A stretch of 64,000 nucleotides of DNA from Erythrobacter colymbi (GTDB lineage Bacteria; Pseudomonadota; Alphaproteobacteria; Sphingomonadales; Sphingomonadaceae), in assembly GCF_002155685.1 (NCBI RefSeq), contig NZ_MUYK01000003.1, positions 1 to 64,000 on the forward strand, in the 5' to 3' direction. The notes beneath the pieces are model-generated. The model saw only the letters and a program-made list of their open reading frames with translations. It was not told the origin of the DNA and ran no database searches. The translations under genes and the position numbers were made by a program. How positions within the stretch are numbered: position 1 is the first letter of the stretch; the number at the start of each line of letters is the position of its first letter. Below are positions 1-8,925 of this stretch, piece by piece.

Positions 1-2010
1 GAGGTAGAGCTGGTCGTTCACATCCTCCGAGCGGGTCTGCGCGGTGAAAGTGAAGACCGCATCGTCGATCCCGAAATCGAAGCCGAGCTTGCGGCCCGTG
101 GCCAGCCGGTCGATCTCGTTCTGGCCGAGCTCGCCCAGCCCCGACCCGACCAGCGCCGCCTCGCCGAGCGAGGCATAGACGGCGTTCTTGTCGTCGAACG
201 CCCGCATCCCCGCGCCGAAGCGCACGCGCACGGTGACGCGGCCGGGTTCGGCATCATTGGCCCACAGCAGCGCCTTCACGCCATTGGCGAAGTCGACCTG
301 CTTGACCTCCAGCACACCGAGCGGCGCCTGCTTCACGATCGCGCCGGGCGAGCCGACAGGGGGCAGGTCGGCAAAGGAAATGGTCTGCGCCGCCAGCCGC
401 GCCGAGCCGTCGACCTGCGCCTCGCTCGCGAGCGCCAGCCGCAGGGAATCGACATCGGCCTCGCCCGCGGCAGGGGTGACATAGACCGAGCGGGTCACCG
501 TACCCTCGAACAGCGCCTTGGTACGGGCGAGCACGGCATCGGGCGTCAGGCGCGGCTTCATGCCCCGGAACACGTCGAGCACCACCTTGGGCGCGGCGAC
601 GGTCTCGCGGATGTCGACCGCGTTGACGACATTGTTGGCAAGCTCGCTGCCCGACTGGACGCTTTCCTGCTCGACCTGGTTGACGAAGCTCACCTCGAAC
701 TGGGCATATTCGCGGTCGATCTCTTCCTGCGTGGGCGGATTGGTGAGCGCGTCGGCGATGACGCTGCGGACATCGGCGAGCGCAGCCTTCCAGTCACCGG
801 TGAGCGGCGCGAAGGTCACGAAGGTCGCATCGGCCGAGCGCGAGACATCGTCCTGCTGGACCTGCGCGTAAAGGAAGCTGCCGCCCCCGCGCGCGCGGCT
901 TTCGAGGCGGCGGTTGATGATCGCCTGCGCGACGGCATCGGTCAGCAGGCCCTCGTTATAGGCAATGGTGTCCTGCACCTGCCGCCACGGGCGCATGATC
1001 GCGTAGGTGAGGCTGCGCGGCAGATCGGGCTCGACCCCCACGGCAAGCTCGCCGATGGGTGCCGAGGGGCCGGAGGCAGGCGTCACCGCTCCGGCAGGCG
1101 CGACGGGATCGCCGAAGTTGGGCGCGACACCGGGCTTGCCGCTGCCCTTCCAGTCGCCGAACCATTGTTCGACGAGCCCTGCGAGCACGATCGGATCGGC
1201 ATCGCCGGCGACTACGATCACGGTGTTCTCGGGCCGGTACCAGCGGTCGTAGAAGGCCTGCACCGCCTTGCCATTGGCCGCGCCCAGCGTCGCATCCGTG
1301 CCGATCGGGTTGCGCACCGAAAGGCGCTGGCCGTGGAAGAAGGTCTGGCGCGTCAGGTCCGCCATGCGCAGCCCCGCCCCGCCCCGCTCGCGCTTTTCGG
1401 CGAGCACGATCGGGCGTTCGGCCGCGACGTTGGCATCGCTCAGCACCGGCTCGCGGATCATGCCCGACAGGAGCTTGAAGCTCTCTTCGAGCTTGGCCTG
1501 GTCGATGTTGGGAATGTCGAGCTTGTAAGCGGTGTGCGTAGGCGAGGTTTCGGCATTGGCATCGCTGCCGAAGGTCGCGCCAAGCCGCTGCCATGCCGAG
1601 ATCGCTTCGGCCTTGCCCAGATACTTGCTCTCGCGGAACAGCAGGTGCTCCAGCAGGTGCGCAAAGCCTTGTTCGCTGTCCTGCTCATAGAGCGAGCCGG
1701 CATCGATCCGCACCCGGATCGAGACCTGCCGCGGCGGCACGCCGTTGCGGCGCACGGCATAGCGCAGCCCGTTCTTCATCTGGCCGAACAGCCACTGGCC
1801 ATCGACCGGCACGTCCGAGCCCTTGTAGAGCCACGGCACGGTCTTGCCCGTCTGGAGCGCCTTCGGGGTCGGCACAGTGGCCGGGACGACGGGCTTGACC
1901 TCGACCTTGGGCGGCGGGGGCGCGACCTGCTCGGCAAGCAGCGGCTGGACCAGCGCGAAGGGGGCAAGCAGAAGGGCGAGCGCGCGGGTGGCGCGGGAAG
2001 GAGACGTCAT
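1..2010 (-). CDS. M16 family zinc metallopeptidase, N-terminal part (3' end outside window)
   Basis: Peptidase of the insulinase/pitrilysin M16 family, which degrades peptides in the periplasm or at the membrane. Translating from 2010 gives a cleavable signal peptide (about residues 1-26, ending LLA), then a proline-rich linker and an M16 domain. The inverted zinc motif HxxEH is visible at His118, Glu121 and His122. A second M16 domain starts after about residue 350. 670 codons are visible and the gene runs off the left edge; full-length family members are about 900-1000 residues. The start is set by the signal peptide; no strong Shine-Dalgarno is seen. It is divergent from the downstream nfuA gene. 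Confidence 0.9.
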   Translation of the reverse strand, partial: MTSPSRATRALALLLAPFALVQPLLAEQVAPPPPKVEVKPVVPATVPTPKALQTGKTVPWLYKGSDVPVDGQWLFGQMKNGLRYAVRRNGVPPRQVSIRVRIDAGSLYEQDSEQGFAHLLEHLLFRESKYLGKAEAISAWQRLGATFGSDANAETSPTHTAYKLDIPNIDQAKLEESFKLLSGMIREPVLSDANVAAERPIVLAEKRERGGAGLRMADLTRQTFFHGQRLSVRNPIGTDATLGAANGKAVQAFYDRWYRPENTVIVVAGDADPIVLAGLVEQWFGDWKGSGKPGVAPNFGDPVAPAGAVTPASGPSAPIGELAVGVEPDLPRSLTYAIMRPWRQVQDTIAYNEGLLTDAVAQAIINRRLESRARGGGSFLYAQVQQDDVSRSADATFVTFAPLTGDWKAALADVRSVIADALTNPPTQEEIDREYAQFEVSFVNQVEQESVQSGSELANNVVNAVDIRETVAAPKVVLDVFRGMKPRLTPDAVLARTKALFEGTVTRSVYVTPAAGEADVDSLRLALASEAQVDGSARLAAQTISFADLPPVGSPGAIVKQAPLGVLEVKQVDFANGVKALLWANDAEPGRVTVRVRFGAGMRAFDDKNAVYASLGEAALVGSGLGELGQNEIDRLATGRKLGFDFGIDDAVFTFTAQTRSEDVNDQLYL

Positions 2011-2135
2011 GCGACAACTATAGGGAGCCAAAGTCTGAAGCGATAGTGAATGCTTTTCCATTGCTACGCTTGCTTCGCGCCGTCCGCCCGCCCGGCCCCT
2101 TGCCGCGCGCGCCCATGCGCCCTACTTGCACACCC

Positions 2136-2717
2136 ATGTTCATCGAGACCGAAACCACGCCCAACCCTGCGGCGCTCAAGTTCCTGCCCGGCCAGACCGT
2201 CATGGCGGCCGGCAGCCGTGAATTCGCCACCCCCGAAGCCGCCGAGGCGAGCCCGCTTGCGCAGGCGATCTTCGATACGGGCGAGGTGGTGAACGTGTTT
2301 TTCGGGGCGGACTTCGTTTCCGTCACCGCCGCGCCGGGCGCCGACTGGGGCGCCCTGCGGCCGCAGGTGATCGCGATCCTGCTCGACCATTTCGTCTCCG
2401 AGGCCCCGCTGTTCACCCCCGGCACCGCGAGCGGCATCGCCGTTCCCCCGCCCGAGGAAGAGATGGCGGTCGAGGAGCGCCCCGAGGACGCCGAAGTCAT
2501 CGCCGCGATCAACGAACTGCTCGAAACCCGCGTGCGCCCCGCCGTGGCTGGTGATGGCGGCGACATCGCCTACCGCGGCTTCCGTGACGGGGTGGTCTAC
2601 CTCACCTTGCAAGGCTCGTGCTCGGGCTGCCCGTCGAGCACCGCGACGCTCAAGCACGGGATCGAAGGCCTGCTCAAGCATTACGTCCCCGAAGTGACCG
2701 AGGTGCGCGCGGCATGA
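2136..2717 (+). CDS. nfuA: NfuA-like Fe-S cluster scaffold/carrier protein
   Basis: 193-residue iron-sulfur carrier that delivers [4Fe-4S] clusters to apo-proteins in the cytoplasm. An Nfu N-terminal domain begins directly at the start ([16 protein letters not shown]), and a C-terminal NifU domain carries the cluster-ligating CxxC at Cys162 and Cys165 (SCSGCPSS). I chose 2136 because the Nfu_N consensus begins there; an upstream in-frame extension from 2046 has no homologous look. It overlaps the next gene by 4 bp (ATGA), implying translational coupling. MiaB, MutY, PriA-linked and photolyase Fe-S proteins in this window are the kind of clients it would serve (inference). Confidence 0.93.
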   Translation: MFIETETTPNPAALKFLPGQTVMAAGSREFATPEAAEASPLAQAIFDTGEVVNVFFGADFVSVTAAPGADWGALRPQVIAILLDHFVSEAPLFTPGTASGIAVPPPEEEMAVEERPEDAEVIAAINELLETRVRPAVAGDGGDIAYRGFRDGVVYLTLQGSCSGCPSSTATLKHGIEGLLKHYVPEVTEVRAA

Positions 2718-3322
2718 CCGTCCAGTTCCACGACCAGCCGCTTTCGGCCCAGGCGCTCGACCAGCTGTTCAACGAGGCGCGCAGCTACAATGGCTGGCTC
2801 GACAAGCCGGTGAGCGACGAACAGCTCCACGCGATCTGGGACCTGATGAAGATGGCGCCCACCTCGGCCAATATGCAGCCGGTGCGCATCGTGTGGGTCA
2901 AGTCGGCCGAGGCCAAGGCAAAGCTCGCCGAATGCGTGATGGAGGGCAACAAGGCCAAGGTCCTTGCCGCGCCCGTCACCGCGGTGATCGGCTACGACAT
3001 CGATTTCCACGAGGAACTGCCCTGGCTGTTCCCCCACACCGATGCCAAGAGCTGGTTCGAGGGCAACGAGGCGAGCCGCGAGGAAGGGGCCTTCCGCAAC
3101 TCCTCGCTTCAGGGCGCTTATCTGATGCTCGCCGCGCGCGCGCTGGGGCTCGATTGCGGGCCGATGTCGGGCTTTGATCCCGCCGCCGTCAACGCCGCCT
3201 TCTTCGCCGACGAGCCGCGCCACCGCGTGAACTTCATCTGCTCGGTCGGCTATGGCGATCCCGCGAGCATCTTCGGCCGCTCGCCCCGCCCCGAATTCGC
3301 CACCTTCAACCGCATCGCCTGA
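2714..3322 (+). CDS. rutE: Malonic semialdehyde reductase (RutE/HadB-like nitroreductase fold)
   Basis: 202-residue FMN-dependent nitroreductase-family enzyme of the RutE branch, which reduces malonic semialdehyde to 3-hydroxypropionate during pyrimidine breakdown. The family signatures APTSANMQP, the [11 protein letters not shown] region and [12 protein letters not shown] are present. The ATG lies inside the stop of nfuA (ATGA). No other rut genes are nearby, so the enzyme may act as a general detoxifying reductase here. The substrate assignment is by family only. Confidence 0.85.
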   Translation: MTVQFHDQPLSAQALDQLFNEARSYNGWLDKPVSDEQLHAIWDLMKMAPTSANMQPVRIVWVKSAEAKAKLAECVMEGNKAKVLAAPVTAVIGYDIDFHEELPWLFPHTDAKSWFEGNEASREEGAFRNSSLQGAYLMLAARALGLDCGPMSGFDPAAVNAAFFADEPRHRVNFICSVGYGDPASIFGRSPRPEFATFNRIA

Positions 3323-3370
3323 CGCGCATCGCCGCTTGCGCGGGCCCTCGGCCTGAGGCAGGGCGGGACC

Positions 3371-4003
3371 ATGCGGATGCTCGCGATCGAAACCGCCTCC
3401 GAAGCGTGCAGCATCGCCCTGTTCGAGGGCGATGACCTGATCGCGTCCGACCACCGCGCTATGGCGCGCGGCCATGCCGAAGCGCTGGTGCCGATGATCG
3501 GCGCGCTGCCCGACAAGGGGCGGAGCGAGCGCATCCTCGTCAGCCTCGGCCCGGGCAGCTTCACCGGCGTGCGCATCGGCCTTGCTACCGCCCGCGCGCT
3601 CGGTTTCGCCTGGGGGGCCGAGGTGCTCGGCTATCCCACCCTCGCACTGGTCGCGGCGCAGGCGCAGCAGGCCCATCCCGGCACGCCGCTCACGGTCTCG
3701 ACCAATGGCGGGCACGGCGAGTGGTTCGTGGCGGATTTCGGCGCTGACGGATTGCCGCAGGGCGAGACGGTCTCGATCACCCCCGAGGCCGCGCGCAGCC
3801 GCCCGCGCGCCGCGCTGGTCGCGGGCAACCGCGCCGCAGCAATGGCGGAGCTCGATCCGGCACTGCCTGCCACCGTCCTCGACCTTCTCCCCGATGCCCG
3901 CGCCGTGCTGCATCTGCCGCCCGCGCTGCTTACTCCCGCCCTCGCTCCGATCTACGGGCGCGGGCCCGATGCCACCCCGATGGCTGCGCGCGTCCCGGCA
4001 TGA
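3371..4003 (+). CDS. tsaB: tRNA threonylcarbamoyladenosine biosynthesis protein TsaB
   Basis: 210-residue TsaB (YeaZ), the non-catalytic partner of TsaD in making t6A37 on ANN-decoding tRNAs. The ASKHA-fold N-terminus (LAIETASEACSIALF) and the signature SLGPGSFTGVRIGLATARAL near residues 58-77 are clear. It overlaps the downstream rimI by 4 bp, the usual tsaB-rimI pairing. The length is normal for the shorter alphaproteobacterial forms. Confidence 0.95.
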   Translation: MRMLAIETASEACSIALFEGDDLIASDHRAMARGHAEALVPMIGALPDKGRSERILVSLGPGSFTGVRIGLATARALGFAWGAEVLGYPTLALVAAQAQQAHPGTPLTVSTNGGHGEWFVADFGADGLPQGETVSITPEAARSRPRAALVAGNRAAAMAELDPALPATVLDLLPDARAVLHLPPALLTPALAPIYGRGPDATPMAARVPA

Positions 4004-4476
4004 GCGTCTCGCCCGCCCTCCTCGACCGGATCATGGCGGTGATGGAGGCGGCCTTCGATCCGGCCTATGGCGAGGCGTGGAACCGCCGGCAGGTGGCCGA
4101 CGCCCTGACCCTGTCGAGCACCCATGCCCTGGTGGTGGATGCCGCGGGCCGACCGATCGCGGAGGCCCCCGACAACGCGCCCGCCCCGGCCGGCTTCGTC
4201 CTCACCCGCCACGTGCTCGACGAGGAGGAGCTGCTGCTCATTGCCGTCACGCCCGACGCGCGCGGCCGCGGTGTGGGCGCGGCGCTGCTCGAGCTGCTCT
4301 TCGCCGCCGCCCGCAATCGCGGCACGGCGAAGATCTTTCTGGAAATGCGCCGCGGCAATCCGGCGATCCATCTGTACCGCAAATTCGGATTCGAACCGAT
4401 CGGCGAGCGCCGTAACTATTACCGGATGGCTAATGGCGAGCGGATTGATGCAATTACTTTCGGAAGATCAATCTAG
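4000..4476 (+). CDS. rimI: Ribosomal-protein/peptide alanine N-acetyltransferase RimI (GNAT)
   Basis: 158-residue GNAT acetyltransferase. The acetyl-CoA pyrophosphate-binding motif RGRGVGAALL is at about residues 88-97, and the C-terminal IHLYRKFGFEPIGERRNYY block is typical of RimI. Its ATG overlaps the tsaB stop (ATGA), and this pairing is conserved in many bacteria. It modifies N-terminal alanines of proteins such as S18; the exact substrate is assumed from the family. Confidence 0.9.
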   Translation: MSVSPALLDRIMAVMEAAFDPAYGEAWNRRQVADALTLSSTHALVVDAAGRPIAEAPDNAPAPAGFVLTRHVLDEEELLLIAVTPDARGRGVGAALLELLFAAARNRGTAKIFLEMRRGNPAIHLYRKFGFEPIGERRNYYRMANGERIDAITFGRSI

Positions 4477-4539
4477 TTTACAGCGGTTCATCGCATTCCG
4501 GTGAACAAGCAAAGCAACCTAGTTGCCAAGAGTATTCTC

Positions 4540-4555
4540 TTGCGCCATGGCGCAA
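4540..4555. promoter_or_regulatory. 16-bp perfect palindrome upstream of mucR
   Basis: TTGCGCCATGGCGCAA is a perfect dyad 38 bp upstream of the mucR start, in the 116-bp gap after rimI. It is not followed by a T-tract, so an operator (perhaps mucR autoregulation) is more likely than a terminator. MucR/Ros proteins commonly repress their own genes; binding here is inferred. Confidence 0.45.
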
Positions 4556-4592
4556 TTACAGGCGCGCCGAAAAAGACGCTTGAGAGGGACTC

Positions 4593-5042
4593 ATGCAAGG
4601 TTTGGAAATCGATATGAAAGAAACGCTTATCACGCTGACGAGCGACATTGTCGCAGCGCACGTCAGTAACAATGATGTCGCCGTGGCTGATCTGCCGAGT
4701 CTGATCACCAACGTCTATGCCGCACTTGCCAACCTCGGCGAAACGCCCGTTGTCGAAGAAGCCAAGCCGCAGCCTGCTGTGGCCGTGCGCAATTCGGTCA
4801 AGCCCGATTACATCGTGTGCCTTGAAGACGGCAAGAAGCTGAAGATGCTCAAGCGCTATCTTCGCACCAATTACAACATGAGCCCGGAAGAATACCGCGC
4901 GCGCTGGGGCCTGCCGGCCGACTATCCCATGGTCGCGCCCAACTATGCCGAAAAGCGCCGCGATCTTGCCAAGAAGATCGGTCTGGGCCGCAAGCCCGGC
5001 ACCACGGTCGCCAAGACCACGCGCCGCACCAAGAAGGCCTGA
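4593..5042 (+). CDS. mucR: MucR/Ros family transcriptional regulator with degenerate zinc finger
   Basis: 149-residue regulator of the Ros/MucR family, which controls exopolysaccharide, motility and cell-cycle genes in alphaproteobacteria. The DNA-binding half (IVCLEDGKKLKMLKRYLR through the YPMVAPNYA block and a basic C-terminal tail) is well conserved. At the classical ligand positions (Cys-Cys-His-His in Ros) the residues are Cys, Asp, Tyr and Asn, so a tetrahedral zinc site is not intact. GAGAGGG seven bases before the ATG at 4593 supports this start over an internal Met eight codons in. It is followed by two hairpins that probably terminate transcription before fur. Confidence 0.92.
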   Translation: MQGLEIDMKETLITLTSDIVAAHVSNNDVAVADLPSLITNVYAALANLGETPVVEEAKPQPAVAVRNSVKPDYIVCLEDGKKLKMLKRYLRTNYNMSPEEYRARWGLPADYPMVAPNYAEKRRDLAKKIGLGRKPGTTVAKTTRRTKKA

Positions 5043-5068
5043 TCTCCGGGCCTCGCAATCCGCTGTCG

Positions 5069-5135
5069 GCCGCCTCTGTTGAGAGGGCGGCAAGCCAGCT
5101 TGAGCAAGCAGCCTCGTCCCTGTAGGGATGGGGCT
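5069..5135 (+). terminator. Tandem hairpins between mucR and fur
   Basis: Two stem-loops follow mucR. The first is GCCGCCTCT/AGAGGGCGGC with a GTTG loop (5069-5091). The second, at 5110-5135, has arms AGCCTCGTCCC and GGGATGGGGCT around a TGTA loop, followed by GTTATGCTTTT. The second fits a weak intrinsic terminator. Confidence 0.5.
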
Positions 5136-5195
5136 GTTATGCTTTTGGGCGGTCGCAGCTGAAAGTGCGATCGCACCGGGCGATGGAGCTTTTGC

Positions 5196-5618
5196 GTGAC
5201 CCAGAAGATCGATCTCGAACAACTCTGCGCCGAGAAGGGCCTGCGCATCACCGAACAGCGCCGCGTGATTGCCAAGGTGCTGTCGGAGAGCGACGACCAT
5301 CCCGATGTGGAGCTGCTCCACAGCCGCGCCGCTGCGGTCGATCCGCGCATCTCGATCGCCACGGTCTACCGCACCGTGCGCCTGTTCGAGGAAGCGGGCA
5401 TCCTCGACCGTCACGATTTCGGCGACGGCCGCTCGCGTTACGAGCCGGTGCCCGAAGCGCATCACGATCACCTGATCGACGTCGAGACCGGCAAGGTCGT
5501 CGAATTCGTCGATCCCGAGGTCGAGGCGCTGCAGCGCCAGATTGCCGAGCGGCTCGGGTATCGCCTGGTCGATCACCGCATGGAGCTCTACGGCGTCCGT
5601 CTCTCCCGCAATGACTGA
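5196..5618 (+). CDS. fur: Ferric uptake regulator Fur
   Basis: 140-residue metal-responsive repressor. It has a winged-helix N-terminus (LRITEQRRVI, SIATVYRTV) and a C-terminal dimerisation domain with the regulatory metal-site motif HHDH at residues 89-92. The two structural-zinc CxxC motifs of enterobacterial Fur are absent (HHDHLIDVETGKVVEF), as is usual in alphaproteobacteria. The start codon is GTG at 5196 with GGAG eight bases upstream. Its 3' end overlaps plsC by 8 bp, so the two are cotranscribed. Confidence 0.95.
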   Translation: MTQKIDLEQLCAEKGLRITEQRRVIAKVLSESDDHPDVELLHSRAAAVDPRISIATVYRTVRLFEEAGILDRHDFGDGRSRYEPVPEAHHDHLIDVETGKVVEFVDPEVEALQRQIAERLGYRLVDHRMELYGVRLSRND

Positions 5619-6471
5619 GGCAGAGCTGCGCGAGGCGGCCGCGCAGGGGCTCAGCACGCCGGTCAGCCTCGCCGGCTGGATGCGGATCGCCCTGCGTGCC
5701 GCCGGGCTGATTGCGTTGCTGCTGGTGTTCGTGCCGCTGCACTACCTCTACCGCGTCGTCTCTTACGGATCGCCCTTCCCGATGCTGTTCCTGCGCTTTG
5801 CCGCGCGGGTGTGCGGCGCGCGGGTGGAGACGCACGGGACGCACCTCAAGCGCGATGTGTTCTTCGTCGCCAACCACGTCTCGTGGCTCGATATCCTCGC
5901 ACTTGCGGGCGCGAGCGGAACGGCTTTCGTTGCCAAGGCCGAGCTGGCCGATGCCCCTGTGGTCGGCTGGCTCGCGAGCCTCAACCGCACGGTCTTCGTC
6001 AAGCGCGAGCACCGGATGGGCGTGGCCGAGCAGATCAATGCGCTCAAGGAAGCGCTGGTCGACAACTGGTCGGTCACGGTCTTCCCCGAAGGTACCACCA
6101 CCGACGGGCAATCGCTGCTGCCGTTCAAGACCTCGATGCTCTCGGTGCTCGAGCCTCCCCCGCCGGGCGTGCTCGTCCAGCCGGTAATCATCGACTACGG
6201 ACCGGTTGCCGAGTGGATCGGGTGGATTGGGCAGGAAGGCGGCGTCAACAACGCCAAGCGCGTGCTGTCGCGCAAGGGCACCTTCCGGTTGCGGCTATTC
6301 TTCCTTGAGCCTTTCAGCCCCGAGGAGTTCAAGGGCCGCAAGGCGATCGGCCAGGAATCGCGCCGCCGGATCGAAGAGGCGCTGGTCGACATCCTCGGAA
6401 AGCCGCTGCGCCCCTTCGCGCACACCGTTGCCCCGGTGCGCTACGAGCCGAAGAACGAAAGCGCAGACTAG
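5611..6471 (+). CDS. plsC: 1-acyl-sn-glycerol-3-phosphate acyltransferase (PlsC-like)
   Basis: 286-residue membrane acyltransferase that acylates lysophosphatidate in phospholipid synthesis. One N-terminal transmembrane segment (about residues 28-48) is followed by the PlsC catalytic motif NHVSWLD (HxxxxD) and the FPEGT substrate-binding motif. The chosen ATG at 5611 overlaps the fur stop by 8 bp. The gene converges on a LysR gene; the two TAG stops interlock in CTAG at 6468-6471. Confidence 0.92.
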   Translation: MTEAELREAAAQGLSTPVSLAGWMRIALRAAGLIALLLVFVPLHYLYRVVSYGSPFPMLFLRFAARVCGARVETHGTHLKRDVFFVANHVSWLDILALAGASGTAFVAKAELADAPVVGWLASLNRTVFVKREHRMGVAEQINALKEALVDNWSVTVFPEGTTTDGQSLLPFKTSMLSVLEPPPPGVLVQPVIIDYGPVAEWIGWIGQEGGVNNAKRVLSRKGTFRLRLFFLEPFSPEEFKGRKAIGQESRRRIEEALVDILGKPLRPFAHTVAPVRYEPKNESAD

Positions 6472-7358
6472 AGCCCGGCTCTGACCAGCCAGTCGTGGAA
6501 GATCCGCACCGGGCGGCTTTCCAGCGCGACCGGCTTGCACACAAACCAGTAGGAATAGGGGCTCTCCACCGGCACGCCGGGGAGGTTGATCAGGCGGTTG
6601 TCATTGGCGCGGCGCAGGTGGTCGTCGTGCATGATCGCGATGCCGAGGCCCTGGGCGGCGGCTTCCAGCATCAGCGCGCCGGAATCGTAGTGGTCGATCG
6701 CGGCCGGATCCATCGTGTCGAGACCGTTCGCCTTCTTCCACGCCATGAAGCTTTCGGGCAGCTCGTTGTGGATCAGGAAGGTCTGCTTGGCCATCACCTC
6801 GGGCGTGATGTCGGGGCCGATCGCGCGCGCCGTCTCGCGCGAGCAGATCGCATGGACGAGGTTGTGATCGAGCCGCACCGCATGCAGCCCGCTCGCCGGC
6901 CCGCGCGACAGGATGATCGCCGCATCGAGTGTGTCGCCGACCCGGTCTTCGAGATGCGGCGCGGTGTCGATGTCGATGTGGAGCAGTGGGTGGCGCTTGC
7001 GCAGCTCGCCGAGGCGCGGAAACAGGCGCTGGCTGCCGAACATCGGCAGCACCCCGAGCCTGAGGCGCAGCAGCGCAATATTGTCCGACTGGCTTTCCAC
7101 CGCGCGGGCGAGCGCTTCCATGTGCGGGTTCACCGCCTCGTAGAAGGCCTGACCCTCGTCGGTCAGTTGCATCGACTGCCGTGCGCGGGTGAACAGCTTC
7201 TTGCCGACGAATTCTTCCAGATTGCTGATCCGCCGCGACAGCGCCGAAGGGCTGAGGCCGATCTCCTCGGCCGCCGCGCGGGCAGAGCCCAGACGCACGG
7301 TGCGCATGAAGGCTTCGAGAGCGCGAAGAGGCGGCAGGCGGCGTGCGGGCATTCTCAT
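6468..7358 (-). CDS. LysR family transcriptional regulator (GcvA-like)
   Basis: 296-residue LysR-type regulator. The N-terminal winged HTH (residues about 8-66; SARAAAEEIGLSPSALSRRI) is followed by a periplasmic-binding-like effector domain with an LPMFGSQRLFPRL start, as in GcvA-type members. No target gene is obvious: the neighbours are plsC (convergent) and corC (same strand, upstream). It sits where lnt often follows corC in other alphaproteobacteria. Confidence 0.88.
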   Translation of the reverse strand: MRMPARRLPPLRALEAFMRTVRLGSARAAAEEIGLSPSALSRRISNLEEFVGKKLFTRARQSMQLTDEGQAFYEAVNPHMEALARAVESQSDNIALLRLRLGVLPMFGSQRLFPRLGELRKRHPLLHIDIDTAPHLEDRVGDTLDAAIILSRGPASGLHAVRLDHNLVHAICSRETARAIGPDITPEVMAKQTFLIHNELPESFMAWKKANGLDTMDPAAIDHYDSGALMLEAAAQGLGIAIMHDDHLRRANDNRLINLPGVPVESPYSYWFVCKPVALESRPVRIFHDWLVRAGL

Positions 7359-7446
7359 ATCTCCTCAGTGCCAGAAGATACGCCCGGGCGCGCCGTTGGA
7401 TGCAAAAAATCGAAGAAAAATTGTGGGCAGAGGCGAAAAGTTGCGC

Positions 7447-8376
7447 CTACTGCACCTCTTCCTCGGTCACGGGGGGATGAAGGCGCAGGCGCGTGACGTG
7501 GGTTTCGTCGCCGGCCGTCACTTCAATGCGCCAGCCGCTCGGATGTTCCAGCACCGTGCCGACCGATGGCACCGCCTCGGCCAGCACGAAGGCGAGACCG
7601 CCGATGGTGTCGACCGCCTCCTCGACCTCGGCAAGGCGCGGGTCGATCTTTTCGGCGATGTCGTCCAGCTCGGCGCGGGCGTCGAGATCCCACATGCCCT
7701 CGCCGATCGGCGTGATCAGTTCCTGCGGGGTCTCGTCATGCTCGTCCTCGATCTCGCCGACGATTTCCTCGACCAGATCCTCGATGGTGATGAGCCCGTC
7801 GGTGCCCGAGAATTCGTCGAGCACGATCGCGAGGTGGACGCGCTGGGTGCGCATGTCGGCCAGCACGTCGAGCGCCCCGCGCGCCTGCGGCACGTAGAGC
7901 GGCTGGCGCATCAGCGTGGTCCAGTCAGCCGGCGGCGGGGTGCCGTTGGCGAGGAAGGGGAACACATCCTTGATGTGGATCATCCCGATCACCTGATCGA
8001 GCGTCTCGCGGTAGACCGGCATGCGCGAATGGCCGTGCTCGCTGAAGGCGGCGACCATCTCTTCCCAGCTGATCGAGGCCTCGACCGCGATGATCTCCCC
8101 GCGCGGCACGGCGACATCGTCGGCATCATGTTCGGAGAAGTGGAGCAGGTTGCGCAGCATCTGGCGCTCCACCCGCGACAGGTCGCCGCCGGTGCTGGAA
8201 CTCTCGTCCCCGCCGGAGACGCCGTTCTCGTCCTCGTGCTCGTCGATCGCTTCCTCGAGCTGCTCGCGCAAGCTGCGCGCCGCTTCGAGGCCAAGCATCT
8301 TGCGAAGCGCAGACATCAGTCCGCTGCTACTGTCCGCGTCTCCCGATTGAGATGCGGGCGAATGGGAATCGGCCAT
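7447..8376 (-). CDS. corC: CBS-domain protein of the CorC/HlyC family
   Basis: 309 residues: an acidic N-terminal tail, a pair of CBS domains (about residues 85-220, with the SRMPVYRETLDQVIGMIHIKD signature) and a C-terminal CorC_HlyC transporter-associated domain. CorC family members are linked to Mg2+/Co2+ efflux and heavy-metal tolerance. There is no DUF21 membrane domain, so this is the soluble short form. It lies 23 bp downstream of ybeY in the conserved phoH-ybeY-corC order. Confidence 0.93.
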   Translation of the reverse strand: MADSHSPASQSGDADSSSGLMSALRKMLGLEAARSLREQLEEAIDEHEDENGVSGGDESSSTGGDLSRVERQMLRNLLHFSEHDADDVAVPRGEIIAVEASISWEEMVAAFSEHGHSRMPVYRETLDQVIGMIHIKDVFPFLANGTPPPADWTTLMRQPLYVPQARGALDVLADMRTQRVHLAIVLDEFSGTDGLITIEDLVEEIVGEIEDEHDETPQELITPIGEGMWDLDARAELDDIAEKIDPRLAEVEEAVDTIGGLAFVLAEAVPSVGTVLEHPSGWRIEVTAGDETHVTRLRLHPPVTEEEVQ

Positions 8377-8399
8377 GGCCTTGCAAGTGGCTCCTGTTG

Positions 8400-8882
8400 C
8401 TACCTGTCGCCATATGGGTCAGCGATGCCCAGTTTGGCAAGTATGCGGGTCTCCAGCCCCTCCATAGCCTCGGCCTGCTCGTCGGAATCGACGTGGTCGT
8501 GACCGGCGAGATGCAGCAGGCCGTGGACGATCAGATGCGCGGCATGGGCTTCGAGCGTGATGCCCTTCTCCGCCGCCTCCCGCGCGCAGGTGGCATAGGC
8601 GAGCGCTATGTCGCCGAGCAGTTCGGGCGGGCCATCCGGGGCGAGGTCTTCCAGTTCCTCGCGTTCGAGCATCGGGAAGGACAGGACGTTGGTCGGCTTG
8701 TCGCGCTGGCGCCATTCGCGATTGAGCGTGTGGACCTCGTCGTCCGAAGTGAACAGCAGACTCACCGCAAGGCGCGGGTTGGCGAGCAGCGGTTCGCCTT
8801 CCCCCGCCGCTTGCGCAGCGCGCGCGGCGAGCGCTTCCCATTCGCCGGCTGGCCAGTCTTCGATGTCGATCTCGAGCTCCAT
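8400..8882 (-). CDS. ybeY: Endoribonuclease / rRNA maturation factor YbeY
   Basis: 160-residue zinc-dependent YbeY, acting in 16S rRNA 3' end maturation and ribosome quality control. The family metal-binding signature HGLLHLAGHDH (HxxxHxxxxxH) is near residue 122. The start at 8882 (MELEIDIEDW) fits the family N-terminus; the long upstream extension in frame looks non-coding. It is preceded on the same strand by a sulfotransferase-like gene rather than directly by phoH. Confidence 0.93.
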   Translation of the reverse strand: MELEIDIEDWPAGEWEALAARAAQAAGEGEPLLANPRLAVSLLFTSDDEVHTLNREWRQRDKPTNVLSFPMLEREELEDLAPDGPPELLGDIALAYATCAREAAEKGITLEAHAAHLIVHGLLHLAGHDHVDSDEQAEAMEGLETRILAKLGIADPYGDR

Positions 8883-8925
8883 GGGGAGCGCCCTTAGCGC
8901 GGTTTGCGTCCGCGCGGAACGGGGC

